Shown here piece by piece: positions 33,686 through 42,145 of a DNA stretch of 64,000 nt. The translations under genes were made by a program, and so were the position numbers. Under the pieces are notes generated by a model. That model worked only from the letters and a program-made list of their open reading frames with translations, ran no database searches and was not told where the DNA came from. This stretch comes from RUG12461 sp045657665 (GTDB taxonomy: Bacteria > Bacillota > Clostridia > Lachnospirales > Lachnospiraceae): assembly GCA_045657665.1 (NCBI GenBank), contig JAZOTN010000008.1, forward strand, positions 1 to 64,000, written 5' to 3'. The stretch's first letter is position 1. Each line of letters begins with the position of its first letter.

Positions 33686-34450
33686 ATGATCAATCAAAAA
33701 GAAGCAGGAAAAGTTGTGATCATCAGCGTAACAGACAGCTTTCTCGCAAAAAGCCTGAAAACAAAATTGGATGAGCAGAAGATCCCGTCCGTGTTTTCAT
33801 ATGCGAAGATCAAGGAGATCGGAGAGTACACAGAACATATGGAGGTTGCAGTCGTTTTCATGAGTGAGGAGCTCGTGGCCATGACGGATTCCCTGGTTTT
33901 CTTGAAAGATACGGTTGAGGACAGGGCCCGCGGGCTGATCCTGGTCGGAGACGCGGAACAATACGATGTTGTGAAGAAGGTCATTCCGCCGCAGACCATC
34001 ACAGCCTGGTATCAGAGACCAGTGGATATTGAAGCCCTTCTGAATGGGATCTGTGTCTATCTGGATGAGAATACAGGCGAGAAACGGAAAAAGACTATCC
34101 TGATCGTAGATGACGATATCACCTACATGCGGACGGTCTATGAATGGCTGAAGGACAGTTATCATGTGGGAATGGCAGCCAACGGTGTGCAGGCCATTGG
34201 TTACCTTTCTAAAAACAAAGCGGACCTGGTCCTCCTGGACTATGAAATGCCTATCGCCAATGGCCCGCAGGTGCTTTCCATGCTGAAAAACGATGCCGGG
34301 ACGGATCAGATCCCCGTCATATTCCTCACGGGGCATGGTGACAAGGAAAGCGTGATGTCCGTCATCGGCTTAAAGCCTGTAGACTATCTTCTGAAGACGA
34401 TCGATAAAGCAACACTTTTACAGAAGCTGCGGGATTTTTTCGGGAAGTGA
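33686..34450 (+). CDS. Response regulator with degenerate N-terminal domain
   Basis: Two-domain protein: residues 1-125 look like a receiver fold without the acidic pocket (VVIISVTDSFLAKSLKTKL), and residues 130-254 are a true receiver (LIVDDDI, phospho-acceptor Asp185 in LLDYEMPIANG, FLTGHGD, LLKTI). It has no DNA-binding or enzymatic output domain. Placed 21 bases after the hybrid kinase, it should be the last acceptor of that phosphorelay and act through protein contact. Confidence 0.88.
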   Translation: MINQKEAGKVVIISVTDSFLAKSLKTKLDEQKIPSVFSYAKIKEIGEYTEHMEVAVVFMSEELVAMTDSLVFLKDTVEDRARGLILVGDAEQYDVVKKVIPPQTITAWYQRPVDIEALLNGICVYLDENTGEKRKKTILIVDDDITYMRTVYEWLKDSYHVGMAANGVQAIGYLSKNKADLVLLDYEMPIANGPQVLSMLKNDAGTDQIPVIFLTGHGDKESVMSVIGLKPVDYLLKTIDKATLLQKLRDFFGK

Positions 34451-34451
34451 C

Positions 34452-34633
34452 ATGCTTGTGGAGGCTTGGAATCCTGCGAGCTGTACAAGGACGCATTGAG
34501 GGGCGGAGGACCGGAACGAGGCGCATTCGTATTCTATGACTGCCTGTGCCCAAGCGAAAACGGCCCGGTTAACTGGGGGCATTGGGGAATAGATTGGACA
34601 GCAGAAAATGCAACAGAATATCTTCAAGGTTAA
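34452..34633 (+). pseudogene. C-terminal fragment of an unidentified gene
   Basis: An open frame without a start reads ESCELYKDALRGGGPERGAF, CPSENGPVNWGHWGIDWTA and ends with a TAA at 34631-34633. It is protein-like (Gly, Trp and acidic residues in plausible order) but truncated by the preceding gene. Family not recognised. It fits the pattern of 3' gene stumps seen elsewhere in the accessory zone. Confidence 0.35.
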
Positions 34634-34672
34634 AATGAATGTGTCGGTAGTATACAGGGAGGAAGAAGTATA

Positions 34673-34987
34673 ATGGCATCAACAAAAGAGTATTTGGATT
34701 TTATACTGGAACAGCTTTCTGAATTGGATGACATAACATATCGGGCGATGATGGGCGAATACATCATCTATTACCGGGGCAAGGTTGTCGGCGGTGTTTA
34801 TGATGATCGGTTTCTTGTAAAACCGGTAAAGTCTGCCATGGCGATGATGCCGGAGGCCGTTCTCGAGTTGCCTTACGAAGGCGCGAAGGAGATGCTTCTG
34901 GTTGATAACGTTGAGAATAAGGAGCTTCTGCGGGATTTATTGGAAGCAATGTATGAAGAATTACCCGCTGTGAAGAAAAAGAAGTAA
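34673..34987 (+). CDS. TfoX/Sxy-family N-terminal domain protein
   Basis: A 104-residue protein with the TfoX_N pattern: LSELDDITYRAMMGEYIIYYRGKVVGGVYDDRFLVK in consecutive strands. In Gammaproteobacteria TfoX/Sxy proteins activate competence. The short stand-alone versions in Firmicutes have no proven function, and linkage to competence here would be speculation. The binding site is GGAGG at 34660-34664. Confidence 0.85.
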   Translation: MASTKEYLDFILEQLSELDDITYRAMMGEYIIYYRGKVVGGVYDDRFLVKPVKSAMAMMPEAVLELPYEGAKEMLLVDNVENKELLRDLLEAMYEELPAVKKKK

Positions 34988-35005
34988 ACTCTAATGAAAG
35001 ACTGA

Positions 35006-35494
35006 TTAAACCTTTAGATCCCCGGTAAACGAATCGATTTTTTGATCATTATCTGCATTGACTTTTGTTTTCGGATCTATCAGGATAAGCTGTGCTGCAA
35101 AAGTCTCTATACCAAGCTGTTTTTTGACTCTTTCAAAAGCTTTTTCAGCACCATTCCCGCTCTGGCATGCGAAAATAGCAATCTTTTTTCCTATAATCTT
35201 TTCTCTTTGCTCATTCAGAAATGTGCAGATCGGAGGCGCCGGACGGCTTGCCCATACAGGAAAACCAAGGATGATCGTATCATATTTTGATGCATCGAAT
35301 TCATAAGGTTTAAGCGGAGGCTGCTCGCCCATCACAGCGCTTTTTCCGCCCCATAAGAATTTCTTTGCTCCTTTGTCTGGATAAGCCTTATCTGGTTCAA
35401 TCCTGATCAGATCCGCATCAAGTTTTGCAGCAAGCTTTTCTGCAACCATCTCGCTGTTTCCAAGCATAGAATAATAAACGATCGCCGTATTCAT
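35006..35494 (-). CDS. Flavodoxin
   Basis: FMN-binding electron carrier or quinone-reductase-like flavodoxin of 163 residues. The FMN phosphate loop is VYYSMLGNSEMVAE (the usual T/SxTGNT is varied to SMLGNSE), followed by GFPVWASRPAPPI and FACQSGNGAEKAF in the expected places. The ATG at 35494 with AAAGGAG upstream is preferred over 35551. It is transcribed away from the next GNAT. Confidence 0.88.
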   Translation of the reverse strand: MNTAIVYYSMLGNSEMVAEKLAAKLDADLIRIEPDKAYPDKGAKKFLWGGKSAVMGEQPPLKPYEFDASKYDTIILGFPVWASRPAPPICTFLNEQREKIIGKKIAIFACQSGNGAEKAFERVKKQLGIETFAAQLILIDPKTKVNADNDQKIDSFTGDLKV

Positions 35495-35529
35495 CCTGTT
35501 CTCCTTTAAAAACTGTTTTCCTGCACCAT

Positions 35530-35605
35530 ATTGTGTATGGAATAAACGCATTTGTCAAGAAAAGAAACGCTTACAATTGAAGGATGGTTGTCGCGAGATT
35601 ATAAT
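35530..35605. promoter_or_regulatory. Divergent promoters for flavodoxin and GNAT
   Basis: Minus strand: TTGACA (35558-35553) and CACAAT (35535-35530), 17 apart, serve the flavodoxin. Plus strand: TTGAAG (35577-35582) and TATAAT (35600-35605), 17 apart, serve the GNAT gene. Just before that gene, 35637-35671 reads KVLELVNGGRE then a stop, like the tail of a lost acetyltransferase (compare KFLKLVNG at 4228-4247). Confidence 0.6.
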
Positions 35606-35671
35606 GAATCCGGGATAAATATATGGTCGAGTAGAAAGGTCCTGGAACTGGTCAATGGAGGGAGAGAATAA

Positions 35672-36145
35672 ATGGATATCGTATTCGATGTAGCAACAAA
35701 AGAAGACATTCATGAATTGATAAGTATGCGGATCGCATATATGATTGATGATTTTGGCTCAGTATCCGATCATGAGAGGGCATGCATGGAAAAGCAGCTG
35801 CCGGATTACTTTGAAAGAAAACTCGGCACAGAGCTTGTTGCATTTGTTGCAAAGGAAGCTGACCGGATCGTGTCCGTAGCGTATCTGCATATCATTGAAA
35901 TGCCCGCAAATTCAATATTACTGAACGGCCTGTATGGAGAGGTGTTAAGTGTATATACAAAACCGGAGTATCGTGGAAAAGGATTATGTACCAGGTTAAT
36001 GGAAAACCTTGTTGAATATGGTAAAAAAAGAGGCCTTGGGCGTATTGACCTTTCCGCTACCGACGATGGATATCCCATCTATGCGAAGGTCGGTTTCAAG
36101 GAGAAAGAGCACAGGTATCGGGATATGCGGTACAAATTGATATAA
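35672..36145 (+). CDS. GNAT family N-acetyltransferase
   Basis: A 157-residue GNAT domain: acetyl-CoA loop KPEYRGKGLCTRLMENL and the ATDDGYPIYAKVGFKEKEH end. It is a good match to typical stand-alone Firmicute acetyltransferases. GGAGGGAGAG precedes the ATG. Converges with the metal-transport operon. Substrate unknown. Confidence 0.9.
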   Translation: MDIVFDVATKEDIHELISMRIAYMIDDFGSVSDHERACMEKQLPDYFERKLGTELVAFVAKEADRIVSVAYLHIIEMPANSILLNGLYGEVLSVYTKPEYRGKGLCTRLMENLVEYGKKRGLGRIDLSATDDGYPIYAKVGFKEKEHRYRDMRYKLI

Positions 36146-36184
36146 GAACAGTTATCACAGTGAAGACAAATATGAAGCAGCCGT

Positions 36185-37024
36185 TTACCCTCGTTTTCCC
36201 GCTTTTCCGATGATCCAGCAGATAAAGAATACCGCCACATCCACGGCGACAATGGTAGAACCCACAGGTGTTCCTGCCAAAACGGATATGACAAGACCGA
36301 TGAATGCCGAGACAATCGATAAAACAGCCGAGCATATCGTAACCGATTTGAAGTTGCGAAATAAACGCATCGCGGAAAGTGCCGGAAAAATGACCAGCGC
36401 GGAGATCAGGAGCGACCCTACCAGGTTCATCGCCAGTACGATGATCACTGCGATAACAACCGCGACAAGGAGATTATATGCATCCGTCCTGATCCCGGTT
36501 GCTCTTGAGAAATCCTCATCAAAGGTTACCGCAAAGATTTTGTTGTAGAACAAAAGAAAGATCAGCACAACCGTTACGGAAAGAACCACACATAAGGTTA
36601 CTTCGCCTTCCGTCAGCGTAAGGATGGACGTGGAGCCGAACAAGGTGGAGCAGACATCGCCGGTCAGGTTCGATGATGTGGAAAAAAGGTTCATGATCAG
36701 ATATCCGAAAGCAAGAGCTCCGACAGATATCATGGCGATTGCCGCATCCCCTCTGATCTTTGCGTTCTGTCCGGTACGCAGCAGAAGGATCGCACTGACA
36801 ACCGTGATCGGAAGAACAAGCATCATCTCGTTTGTAAAATGGAGAACGCCTGCAATCGCCATCGCACCGAATGCTACGTGAGAGAGCCCGTCCCCGATGA
36901 ACGAAAATCTTTTCAGGACGAGTGTCACGCCAAGAAGCGATGAGCAGAGCGCGATCAGGATCCCGACGATCAAGGCGTACCGGACGAAGGGGTATTGAAG
37001 ATACAGGAAAAGCTTTTCAAGCAT
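36185..37024 (-). CDS. ZnuB-like metal ABC transporter permease
   Basis: About 280 residues with eight to nine helices of the ABC-3 family (RFSFIGDGLSHVAFGAMAIAG, then ATGIRTDAYN in the cytoplasmic coupling region). It would move zinc or manganese inward with the upstream ATPase. The start is the ATG at 37024, which overlaps the ATPase stop by 8 bases; the longer frame to 37210 lies within the ATPase gene and is rejected. No solute-binding protein gene follows, so that component must be encoded elsewhere. Confidence 0.9.
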   Translation of the reverse strand: MLEKLFLYLQYPFVRYALIVGILIALCSSLLGVTLVLKRFSFIGDGLSHVAFGAMAIAGVLHFTNEMMLVLPITVVSAILLLRTGQNAKIRGDAAIAMISVGALAFGYLIMNLFSTSSNLTGDVCSTLFGSTSILTLTEGEVTLCVVLSVTVVLIFLLFYNKIFAVTFDEDFSRATGIRTDAYNLLVAVVIAVIIVLAMNLVGSLLISALVIFPALSAMRLFRNFKSVTICSAVLSIVSAFIGLVISVLAGTPVGSTIVAVDVAVFFICWIIGKAGKRG

Positions 37025-37784
37025 CTTTTTCACCACCTTCCTCTGCTTTGCATAAACCCTGTGAATCTGAAAATCCGCTTCGCTCATGTGTCTGGGCGGA
37101 AAGAAATATCTTTCCAACTTCACTGGAAAGGTATTCATCTCTGGTTCCGAAGAAAACCCTGTCTCCGATATGCAGTATATGAGTTGCAAAACAGACAGCC
37201 GCAACGACATCGTGGGAGATCATGATGATCGTGATCCCTTCCTGATTCAATTCTTCGATCAGATCATACATCTGTGCGGTCACCATCGGATCCAGTCCTG
37301 CCACAGGCTCATCAAGGAGCAGCACCTTCCGTGTTGCACATAAAGCCCTTGCCAGCAAAACACGTTGCTGCTGTCCTCCGGACAACTCTCTGTAGCAACG
37401 ATCCTTAAGATCCAGAATTCCCATGCGGTTCATGTTTTCCGTTGCAATCTTTTTTTCTTCTTTATTATAAAATGGACGAAGTCCGCAGCGCGCCTGAAAT
37501 CCAGAAAGAACGATTTCTTTTACGGATGCGGGGAAGTCTCTCTGAACGATCGTCTGTTGCGGAAGATATCCAATCTCACTTGACCGCAGTCCGTCGCTGT
37601 TTTCAATTTTCCCTCCTGCAGGCTCTCTGAGGTGCAGGAGAGTTTTCATAAGTGTGGTTTTACCGGAACCGTTTTCTCCGACGATGCAAAGATAATCGCC
37701 CTGATCTACCGTAAAGTTCAGACCGCTTACGATCGTCTGACCGTCATACCCGAGTGACAGATCCGTTGCTGTAATAAATGCCAT
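37017..37784 (-). CDS. ZnuC-like metal ABC transporter ATPase
   Basis: Complete ABC ATPase: Walker A GENGSGKTT, Q-loop YLPQQ, signature LSGGQQQR, Walker B LLLDEPVAGLD, H-loop MISHD. The C-terminal tail carries a few His and Asp-Glu residues. The ATG at 37784 follows GAGGGAGAA. It lies between a Fur-family regulator (12-base gap) and the permease, giving the order regulator-ATPase-permease, the usual layout for Zn/Mn import. Confidence 0.92.
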   Translation of the reverse strand: MAFITATDLSLGYDGQTIVSGLNFTVDQGDYLCIVGENGSGKTTLMKTLLHLREPAGGKIENSDGLRSSEIGYLPQQTIVQRDFPASVKEIVLSGFQARCGLRPFYNKEEKKIATENMNRMGILDLKDRCYRELSGGQQQRVLLARALCATRKVLLLDEPVAGLDPMVTAQMYDLIEELNQEGITIIMISHDVVAAVCFATHILHIGDRVFFGTRDEYLSSEVGKIFLSAQTHERSGFSDSQGLCKAEEGGEKDA

Positions 37785-37795
37785 GGTATTCTCCC

Positions 37796-38218
37796 TCAGC
37801 TTTCTCCCATGCAGGTTTCGCATAAACCGTAAAAAACCGTACGGATCGGATCCAGACGAAAATGGTGCTCTTCATGCAGGTGATCCTGGATTGCTTCCAG
37901 TTCATCGCAATGCAGATGGATCAGCTTTCCGCATTTTTCGCATTTGCAGTGAAAACAGAATTCTCCGGCCTCATGACTGTCCCGGCTGACATACTCAAAG
38001 CAGGCCGGACTGTTGGCATCAATGATGTATTTATTGATGACGCCTTCCTCCACCAGCCGCTCAAGCTGGCGGTAAACGGTTGACTGTCCGATGGATGCTC
38101 CCTGTTCCTTAAAATAGGCGCAGACATCGCTGGCAGTGATGTGTACTCCCGGAACGGATTCCAGATATTCCAGCAGTATTTCCCGTTGCTTTGTTTTATA
38201 TTTGGACCGAGATGGCAT
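37796..38218 (-). CDS. Fur-family metal regulator (Zur/PerR-like)
   Basis: A 140-residue winged-helix repressor: HITASDVCAYFKEQGASIGQSTVYRQLERL for DNA binding, then a metal-binding half with CEKC and CETC structural zinc cysteines and the HLHCDELEAIQDHLHEEHHF histidine/acid cluster. The transporter cargo makes Zur the likeliest subtype; Fur or Mur cannot be excluded. It would bind the box next to its own promoter at 38466-38480. Between promoter and gene lies a cloverleaf-forming leader. Confidence 0.9.
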   Translation of the reverse strand: MPSRSKYKTKQREILLEYLESVPGVHITASDVCAYFKEQGASIGQSTVYRQLERLVEEGVINKYIIDANSPACFEYVSRDSHEAGEFCFHCKCEKCGKLIHLHCDELEAIQDHLHEEHHFRLDPIRTVFYGLCETCMGES

Positions 38219-38277
38219 AATGTGCCTCCTGTGAGGGTGTATGGGTAATAGAGATTGTAAAAGCGCTGTGGATGGGG

Positions 38278-38410
38278 TGTTGCATTAGTCACATGGCATG
38301 TGCATGCCATGTGGAATTTGCACAAAGGTTCGGCCGGACATGCTAGCATGTCCGCGCGAACTTCTGTGCAAATCGTACATGCGGCATAGCCGCATGACGC
38401 TAATGCAACA
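38278..38410. repeat. 133-bp nested palindrome with cloverleaf fold in the fur leader
   Basis: Outer arms TGTTGCATTAG (38278-38288) and CTAATGCAACA (38400-38410) are perfect. They enclose three further arms: CACATGGCATG-TG-CATGCCATGTG (38290-38313); ATTTGCACA...TGTGCAAAT (38316-38324, 38365-38373) continuing into GTTCG/CGAAC (38328-38332, 38357-38361) and a perfect 20-base palindrome at 38335-38354; and CATGCGGC-ATA-GCCGCATG (38378-38396). All four helices have little or no mismatch, so the DNA or RNA folds as a four-way junction. The remaining 38219-38277 and 38411-38465 hold nothing recognisable. Confidence 0.85.
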
Positions 38411-38465
38411 AATTATGTAATATTCCCTACAAAATCACGTCACAATCTTTTTTCACATTCTAATC

Positions 38466-38509
38466 TGAGAACGATTATCAATTATATCCACTAAACCCGT
38501 GATTGTCAA
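38466..38509 (-). promoter_or_regulatory. Promoter and Fur-type box of the fur-znuCB operon
   Basis: On the minus strand TTGACA (38509-38504) and TATAAT (38486-38481) are perfect and 17 bases apart. Directly beside the -10, TGAGAACGATTATCA (38466-38480) matches the 7-1-7 Fur/Zur consensus at all but two positions. A second, weaker site AATGATTTTCATT lies at 38520-38532. Transcription would run through the cloverleaf element into the regulator gene. Confidence 0.75.
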
Positions 38510-38562
38510 GAAATTCGGGAATGATTTTCATTTTCGCCTTCATTCGCCCGAATTCATCAGTA

Positions 38563-38592
38563 TTGACCTTCATGAAACCAAGAGAGTATAAT
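38563..38592 (+). promoter_or_regulatory. Promoter of the flavodoxin-domain gene
   Basis: TTGACC (38563-38568) and TATAAT (38587-38592) are 18 bases apart and point at the gene at 38628. The Fur-type boxes to the left may influence it as well. Confidence 0.6.
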
Positions 38593-38627
38593 AAAACAGT
38601 ATATGTGAATTCATAAGGAGGGAAATA

Positions 38628-39020
38628 ATGGCAGCAGTCAGATATTATTCCAGATCAGGTATTACAAAGAAAATTGCGGAGGCAATCGCAGAAGGAGCCG
38701 GTACAAATGCGGTTTCCGTGGATGCTCCGGATGCAGCTTTGACTGAGAGAACAGATGTGCTTTTTCTTGGCAGTGCTCTCTATGCATACGGGTTGGATGC
38801 AAATATGAAGGCTTACCTGAAAACGCTATCGCGGGATCAGGTGGAGAAGGCAGTGCTGTTTTCCACTTCATGGATTTCGAAGCATGCACTTGATCTGATG
38901 AAAGATGCACTTACGGCAAAGGGAATTCCGGTGGAAACCGAGACCTTTTATTGCAAGAGTAAGGCTGCAGACAGCAGTATCACAGCAGCAAAGGAGTTTG
39001 CGAAAAAATTTGCCGGCTGA
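38628..39020 (+). CDS. Flavodoxin-domain protein
   Basis: A 130-residue short flavodoxin-like protein: VRYYSRSGITKKIAEAIAEG is the FMN phosphate loop region and LFLGSALYAYGLDANMKAYL the next strand-loop. Shorter than classical flavodoxins. GGAGGG precedes the ATG. It might feed electrons to metal or oxidative stress systems given the neighbouring Fur-family regulator, but this is inference from location only. Confidence 0.82.
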   Translation: MAAVRYYSRSGITKKIAEAIAEGAGTNAVSVDAPDAALTERTDVLFLGSALYAYGLDANMKAYLKTLSRDQVEKAVLFSTSWISKHALDLMKDALTAKGIPVETETFYCKSKAADSSITAAKEFAKKFAG

Positions 39021-39052
39021 AAAAGTGAGCTGACCGACCGGGAGAAGGGATC

Positions 39053-41191
39053 ATGAAAGATATCGTACAGACAACAGAGGGAAAGCGTGCCAAGAAGGCG
39101 ATTGCCCTTATTTTGCTCTGCGGATGCGGAATTTTCTTTAATATGTTCGGGAGCTGGATCTCTGCGAAGACAGGGATCCCCCTCTATCTGGATACGCTCG
39201 GAACGGTTCCGGTTGCTGTGATCGGCGGATATATGCCGGGTATGGCAACCAGCGTGATCTCTATGCTCCTAAAAGGAGTTGTAGACCCGCCATCGATCTA
39301 TTACAGCGTGCTCAATGTTATGATCGCTCTGGCGTCCTCCTTCTTTGCAGACCGTAAATGGCTGAAGAAATTCCGTGGCATTTTCGGTTTATGCATCCTG
39401 CTGTCCGTGATCGGCGGCATGCTCGGCTCAGTTCTGACATGGATCTTATATGGATTCGGCGGCGAAAGCGTGACCTCCGGTGCGGCGTTCTTTTTCTATG
39501 AAAAAATAGGTATGAACGCTCAGGCTTCGCAGTTTATCGCGGATTATCTAATCGACCTTGTTGATAAAACAATTTCTGTGGTATTCATGCTGATCCTTGT
39601 GAAGATCCTGCCGGAGAAGCTGAAAGAGTACTATCGTTCCATTTCCACTGTCAAAGCTCATATCTCCGAAGAGGAGCAAAGACTTGCGAACCATGTAAAA
39701 TGCCGCGGCATATCGCTCCGTGCCAAGCTTGTGACACTTCTGGTTCTTGCACCTCTTGCCGTAGCGGTTGTGACAACGACAATCAGTTTTATCCTGTACC
39801 GGTCCACATCGGAGGATGACCACCGGTCGCTCGGTATGGGCGTGGCAAAACTTGCAGGCAGTGTTCTGGATGCCGACCGGATGGATGAGTATCTGGAAAA
39901 AGGCGAAGCCGCCGAAGGCTATAAAGAGGCGGAACAGCTCCTGTATCATGTACGAGAGAGTTCTCCCGATATTCTCTATATCTATGTATACCGTATCGAA
40001 CCGGACGGATGCCATGTGATCTTTGATCTGGACACGGACGATCTGGCCGGTGCGGAGCCGGGAGACATCATCCAGTTTGATGATTCCTTTAAACCGTTTA
40101 TCCCGAAGCTTCTTGCCGGAGAGAGGATCGATCCCCTGATCTCCAATGACCAGTACGGATGGCTTCTGACCGCATATGAACCGATCTATGATTCTACGGG
40201 GAAATGCGTGGCCTATGCAGCTACGGATATTTCCGTCAATAAACTCCGGGAAAACGAGTATGCGTTCCTGGTTCGGGAATTGTCTCTGTTTATGGGAATC
40301 TTTATTCTGATCCTCGGAGTCGGCCTCTGGTTTGCGAGAAACAGTATCGTAATTCCCATCAACGCCATGGCATATTATGTAAAGCACTTTGCGGAAAACA
40401 TTGATGAGGCATCGGAAGAAAATGTAGACCGGATACGAAATCTTGATATCAGTACCGGGGATGAGGTTGAAAATCTATATCTGGCTTTCCGTAAGATGTC
40501 GGAAGACAGTATGCGTTATGTGGAAGACATTGGAACTCAGCACCAGAAGATCCAGCAGACTCAGAACGCATTGATCATGGTTCTTGCGGATATGGTGGAG
40601 AGTCGGGACAAAAATACGGGCGATCATGTACGGAAGACGGCGGCATATGTGGAGATCATCATTGAGGAGATGAAGAAAGAAGGCATCTATTCCGATATGT
40701 TGACGGATGAGTTTGTATCCAACGTGATCCGGTCCGCTCCGCTGCATGATGTAGGCAAGATCCAGGTCCCGGATGCAATCCTGAATAAACCGGGGAAACT
40801 GACCGATGAAGAATTTGCCATTATGAAAGGGCATACCACGGCCGGAAGTGAGATCATGGAACGTGCGATCGCTACGGTTCCGGATTCCGATTATCTGTAC
40901 GAAGCAAGGAACCTTGCGGAATTCCACCATGAAAAATGGGGCGGCGGAGGGTATCCCAACGGTCTTTCCGGTGATGAGATCCCGCTTTCCGCAAGGATCA
41001 TGGCTGTTGCGGATGTATTTGACGCACTCGTATCAACAAGAAGCTATAAAAAAGGTTTCCCGTTTGAAAAGGCTATTTCGATCATTGAAGAGGGTACGGG
41101 AACACACTTTGATCCGCAGGTAGCAAAGGCATTTCTTAACGTGCAGGATAAAGCACGCATTATTGCTGAGGAATTCGGGAAAAACGAGTGA
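39053..41191 (+). CDS. Membrane HD-GYP c-di-GMP phosphodiesterase
   Basis: A multi-helix N-terminal membrane module (residues 1-190, with GIPLYLDTLGTVPVAVIGGY, like the ECF-S or MASE type), then a helix, an extracytoplasmic Cache-like sensor (about 255-400), a helix, a HAMP-like linker and an HD-GYP domain with HDVGKIQVPD and HHEKWGGGGYPNGL (GYP motif). HD-GYP enzymes degrade cyclic di-GMP to pGpG or GMP. No GGDEF partner lies in the window. It converges with the PAS protein gene with only 7 bases between stops. Confidence 0.9.
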   Translation: MKDIVQTTEGKRAKKAIALILLCGCGIFFNMFGSWISAKTGIPLYLDTLGTVPVAVIGGYMPGMATSVISMLLKGVVDPPSIYYSVLNVMIALASSFFADRKWLKKFRGIFGLCILLSVIGGMLGSVLTWILYGFGGESVTSGAAFFFYEKIGMNAQASQFIADYLIDLVDKTISVVFMLILVKILPEKLKEYYRSISTVKAHISEEEQRLANHVKCRGISLRAKLVTLLVLAPLAVAVVTTTISFILYRSTSEDDHRSLGMGVAKLAGSVLDADRMDEYLEKGEAAEGYKEAEQLLYHVRESSPDILYIYVYRIEPDGCHVIFDLDTDDLAGAEPGDIIQFDDSFKPFIPKLLAGERIDPLISNDQYGWLLTAYEPIYDSTGKCVAYAATDISVNKLRENEYAFLVRELSLFMGIFILILGVGLWFARNSIVIPINAMAYYVKHFAENIDEASEENVDRIRNLDISTGDEVENLYLAFRKMSEDSMRYVEDIGTQHQKIQQTQNALIMVLADMVESRDKNTGDHVRKTAAYVEIIIEEMKKEGIYSDMLTDEFVSNVIRSAPLHDVGKIQVPDAILNKPGKLTDEEFAIMKGHTTAGSEIMERAIATVPDSDYLYEARNLAEFHHEKWGGGGYPNGLSGDEIPLSARIMAVADVFDALVSTRSYKKGFPFEKAISIIEEGTGTHFDPQVAKAFLNVQDKARIIAEEFGKNE

Positions 41192-41198
41192 TTGCTTA

Positions 41199-42008
41199 TC
41201 AGCGGAACAGTTGGTTGCTGATATCCCGGAAAGCAAGAACGATGTAGCCTTCCAGATCATCTCCGTCAACTCGTGCCACGCTCATCTGGCTGTAATGAAG
41301 GCGGCCGGTTTTATCCCGGCATCTGTAGTTGACTGTATAATTGGTGTATTTATCCAGCTGCTTTGTGATCCGCCGGAGAGAGATCTCTCTCTGGAAGTAG
41401 GCATGATCTTCGGTGTAAAGATACTGTTCATCGTAAGCAGTCAGAACCTTTTTGTAATCCATGACACCGGTGATATCCTGGTATAGTGACGTTTCCACTG
41501 CATGGAGACGCTTGTCTTCCGAACGGTATGAGCGGATATGACCGTTTTCCGGATTGAGAAGATAGATGCAGGAGTAATCCGCACTAAGGCCTGAAATGAC
41601 AGCCGCCCGCCGGTGGTTTTCATCACGCATGTTGTGAAGATCCGTGATATCACGGATCAGGACATAGTACACGTCTCCGTATTCTTCGGTATGTACAAGT
41701 CTCCCATAATCATCGACCCATCGGAGAGCACCATCTTTTCTCTTAATGCGGTATTCCACATAATCCAGTTTTTTTGAATGGGATTCCACCTGAATGTCAA
41801 TGGAATTCTGGACTTTTTCCAGATCCTCCGGATAAACCAGTCCTTGAAAGGTAAAGCCTGTAAGCTCTTTTAGCTCATCGATGGTCTGGCAGCCAAATAT
41901 ATCGAGCATCACATCATTAGCATAAATAAGCTCTTCTTTTTCATCCGCGTGGTAAACAAAAAAACCGCCCGGCATGCATTCTCCGAATGATTGGAATGAA
42001 TCCGCCAT
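41199..42008 (-). CDS. PAS-domain protein without output domain
   Basis: A first PAS domain covers residues 1-130 (GGFFVYHADEKEELIYANDVML, then DYVEYRIKRKDGALRWVDDYGR in strand order). The rest resembles a second degenerate PAS (YTVNYRCRDKTGRLHYSQMSV). No kinase, GGDEF, EAL or HTH part follows. It may be a stand-alone sensor or the stump of a longer signalling protein. A promoter (TTGTAT, 18 bases, TATAAT at 42057-42052) lies upstream. Confidence 0.75.
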   Translation of the reverse strand: MADSFQSFGECMPGGFFVYHADEKEELIYANDVMLDIFGCQTIDELKELTGFTFQGLVYPEDLEKVQNSIDIQVESHSKKLDYVEYRIKRKDGALRWVDDYGRLVHTEEYGDVYYVLIRDITDLHNMRDENHRRAAVISGLSADYSCIYLLNPENGHIRSYRSEDKRLHAVETSLYQDITGVMDYKKVLTAYDEQYLYTEDHAYFQREISLRRITKQLDKYTNYTVNYRCRDKTGRLHYSQMSVARVDGDDLEGYIVLAFRDISNQLFR

Positions 42009-42083
42009 AAAAAAGCCCCCTCTGTACTTGCAAAATAATATTTCATAATGGATTATAACGCCAAGTGCTGTTTTAATACAAGA

Positions 42084-42113
42084 TGGACTTGCGAAGAGAT
42101 GCTATGATATAAT
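42084..42113 (+). promoter_or_regulatory. Extended -10 promoter of proS-cca operon
   Basis: TGGACT (42084-42089) and TATAAT (42108-42113) are 18 apart, with TG at 42105-42106 forming an extended -10. The transcript start to start-codon distance is short, so no T-box leader is present. Confidence 0.6.
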
Positions 42114-42145
42114 GAAGAAAGCATTTTCAGATAAGGAGCAGAGAG

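Noticed and set aside
42009..42145. T-box or other riboswitch before proS
   Set aside because: The space between the promoter -10 (42108-42113) and the start codon (42146) is too short for a leader, and there is no T-box consensus.
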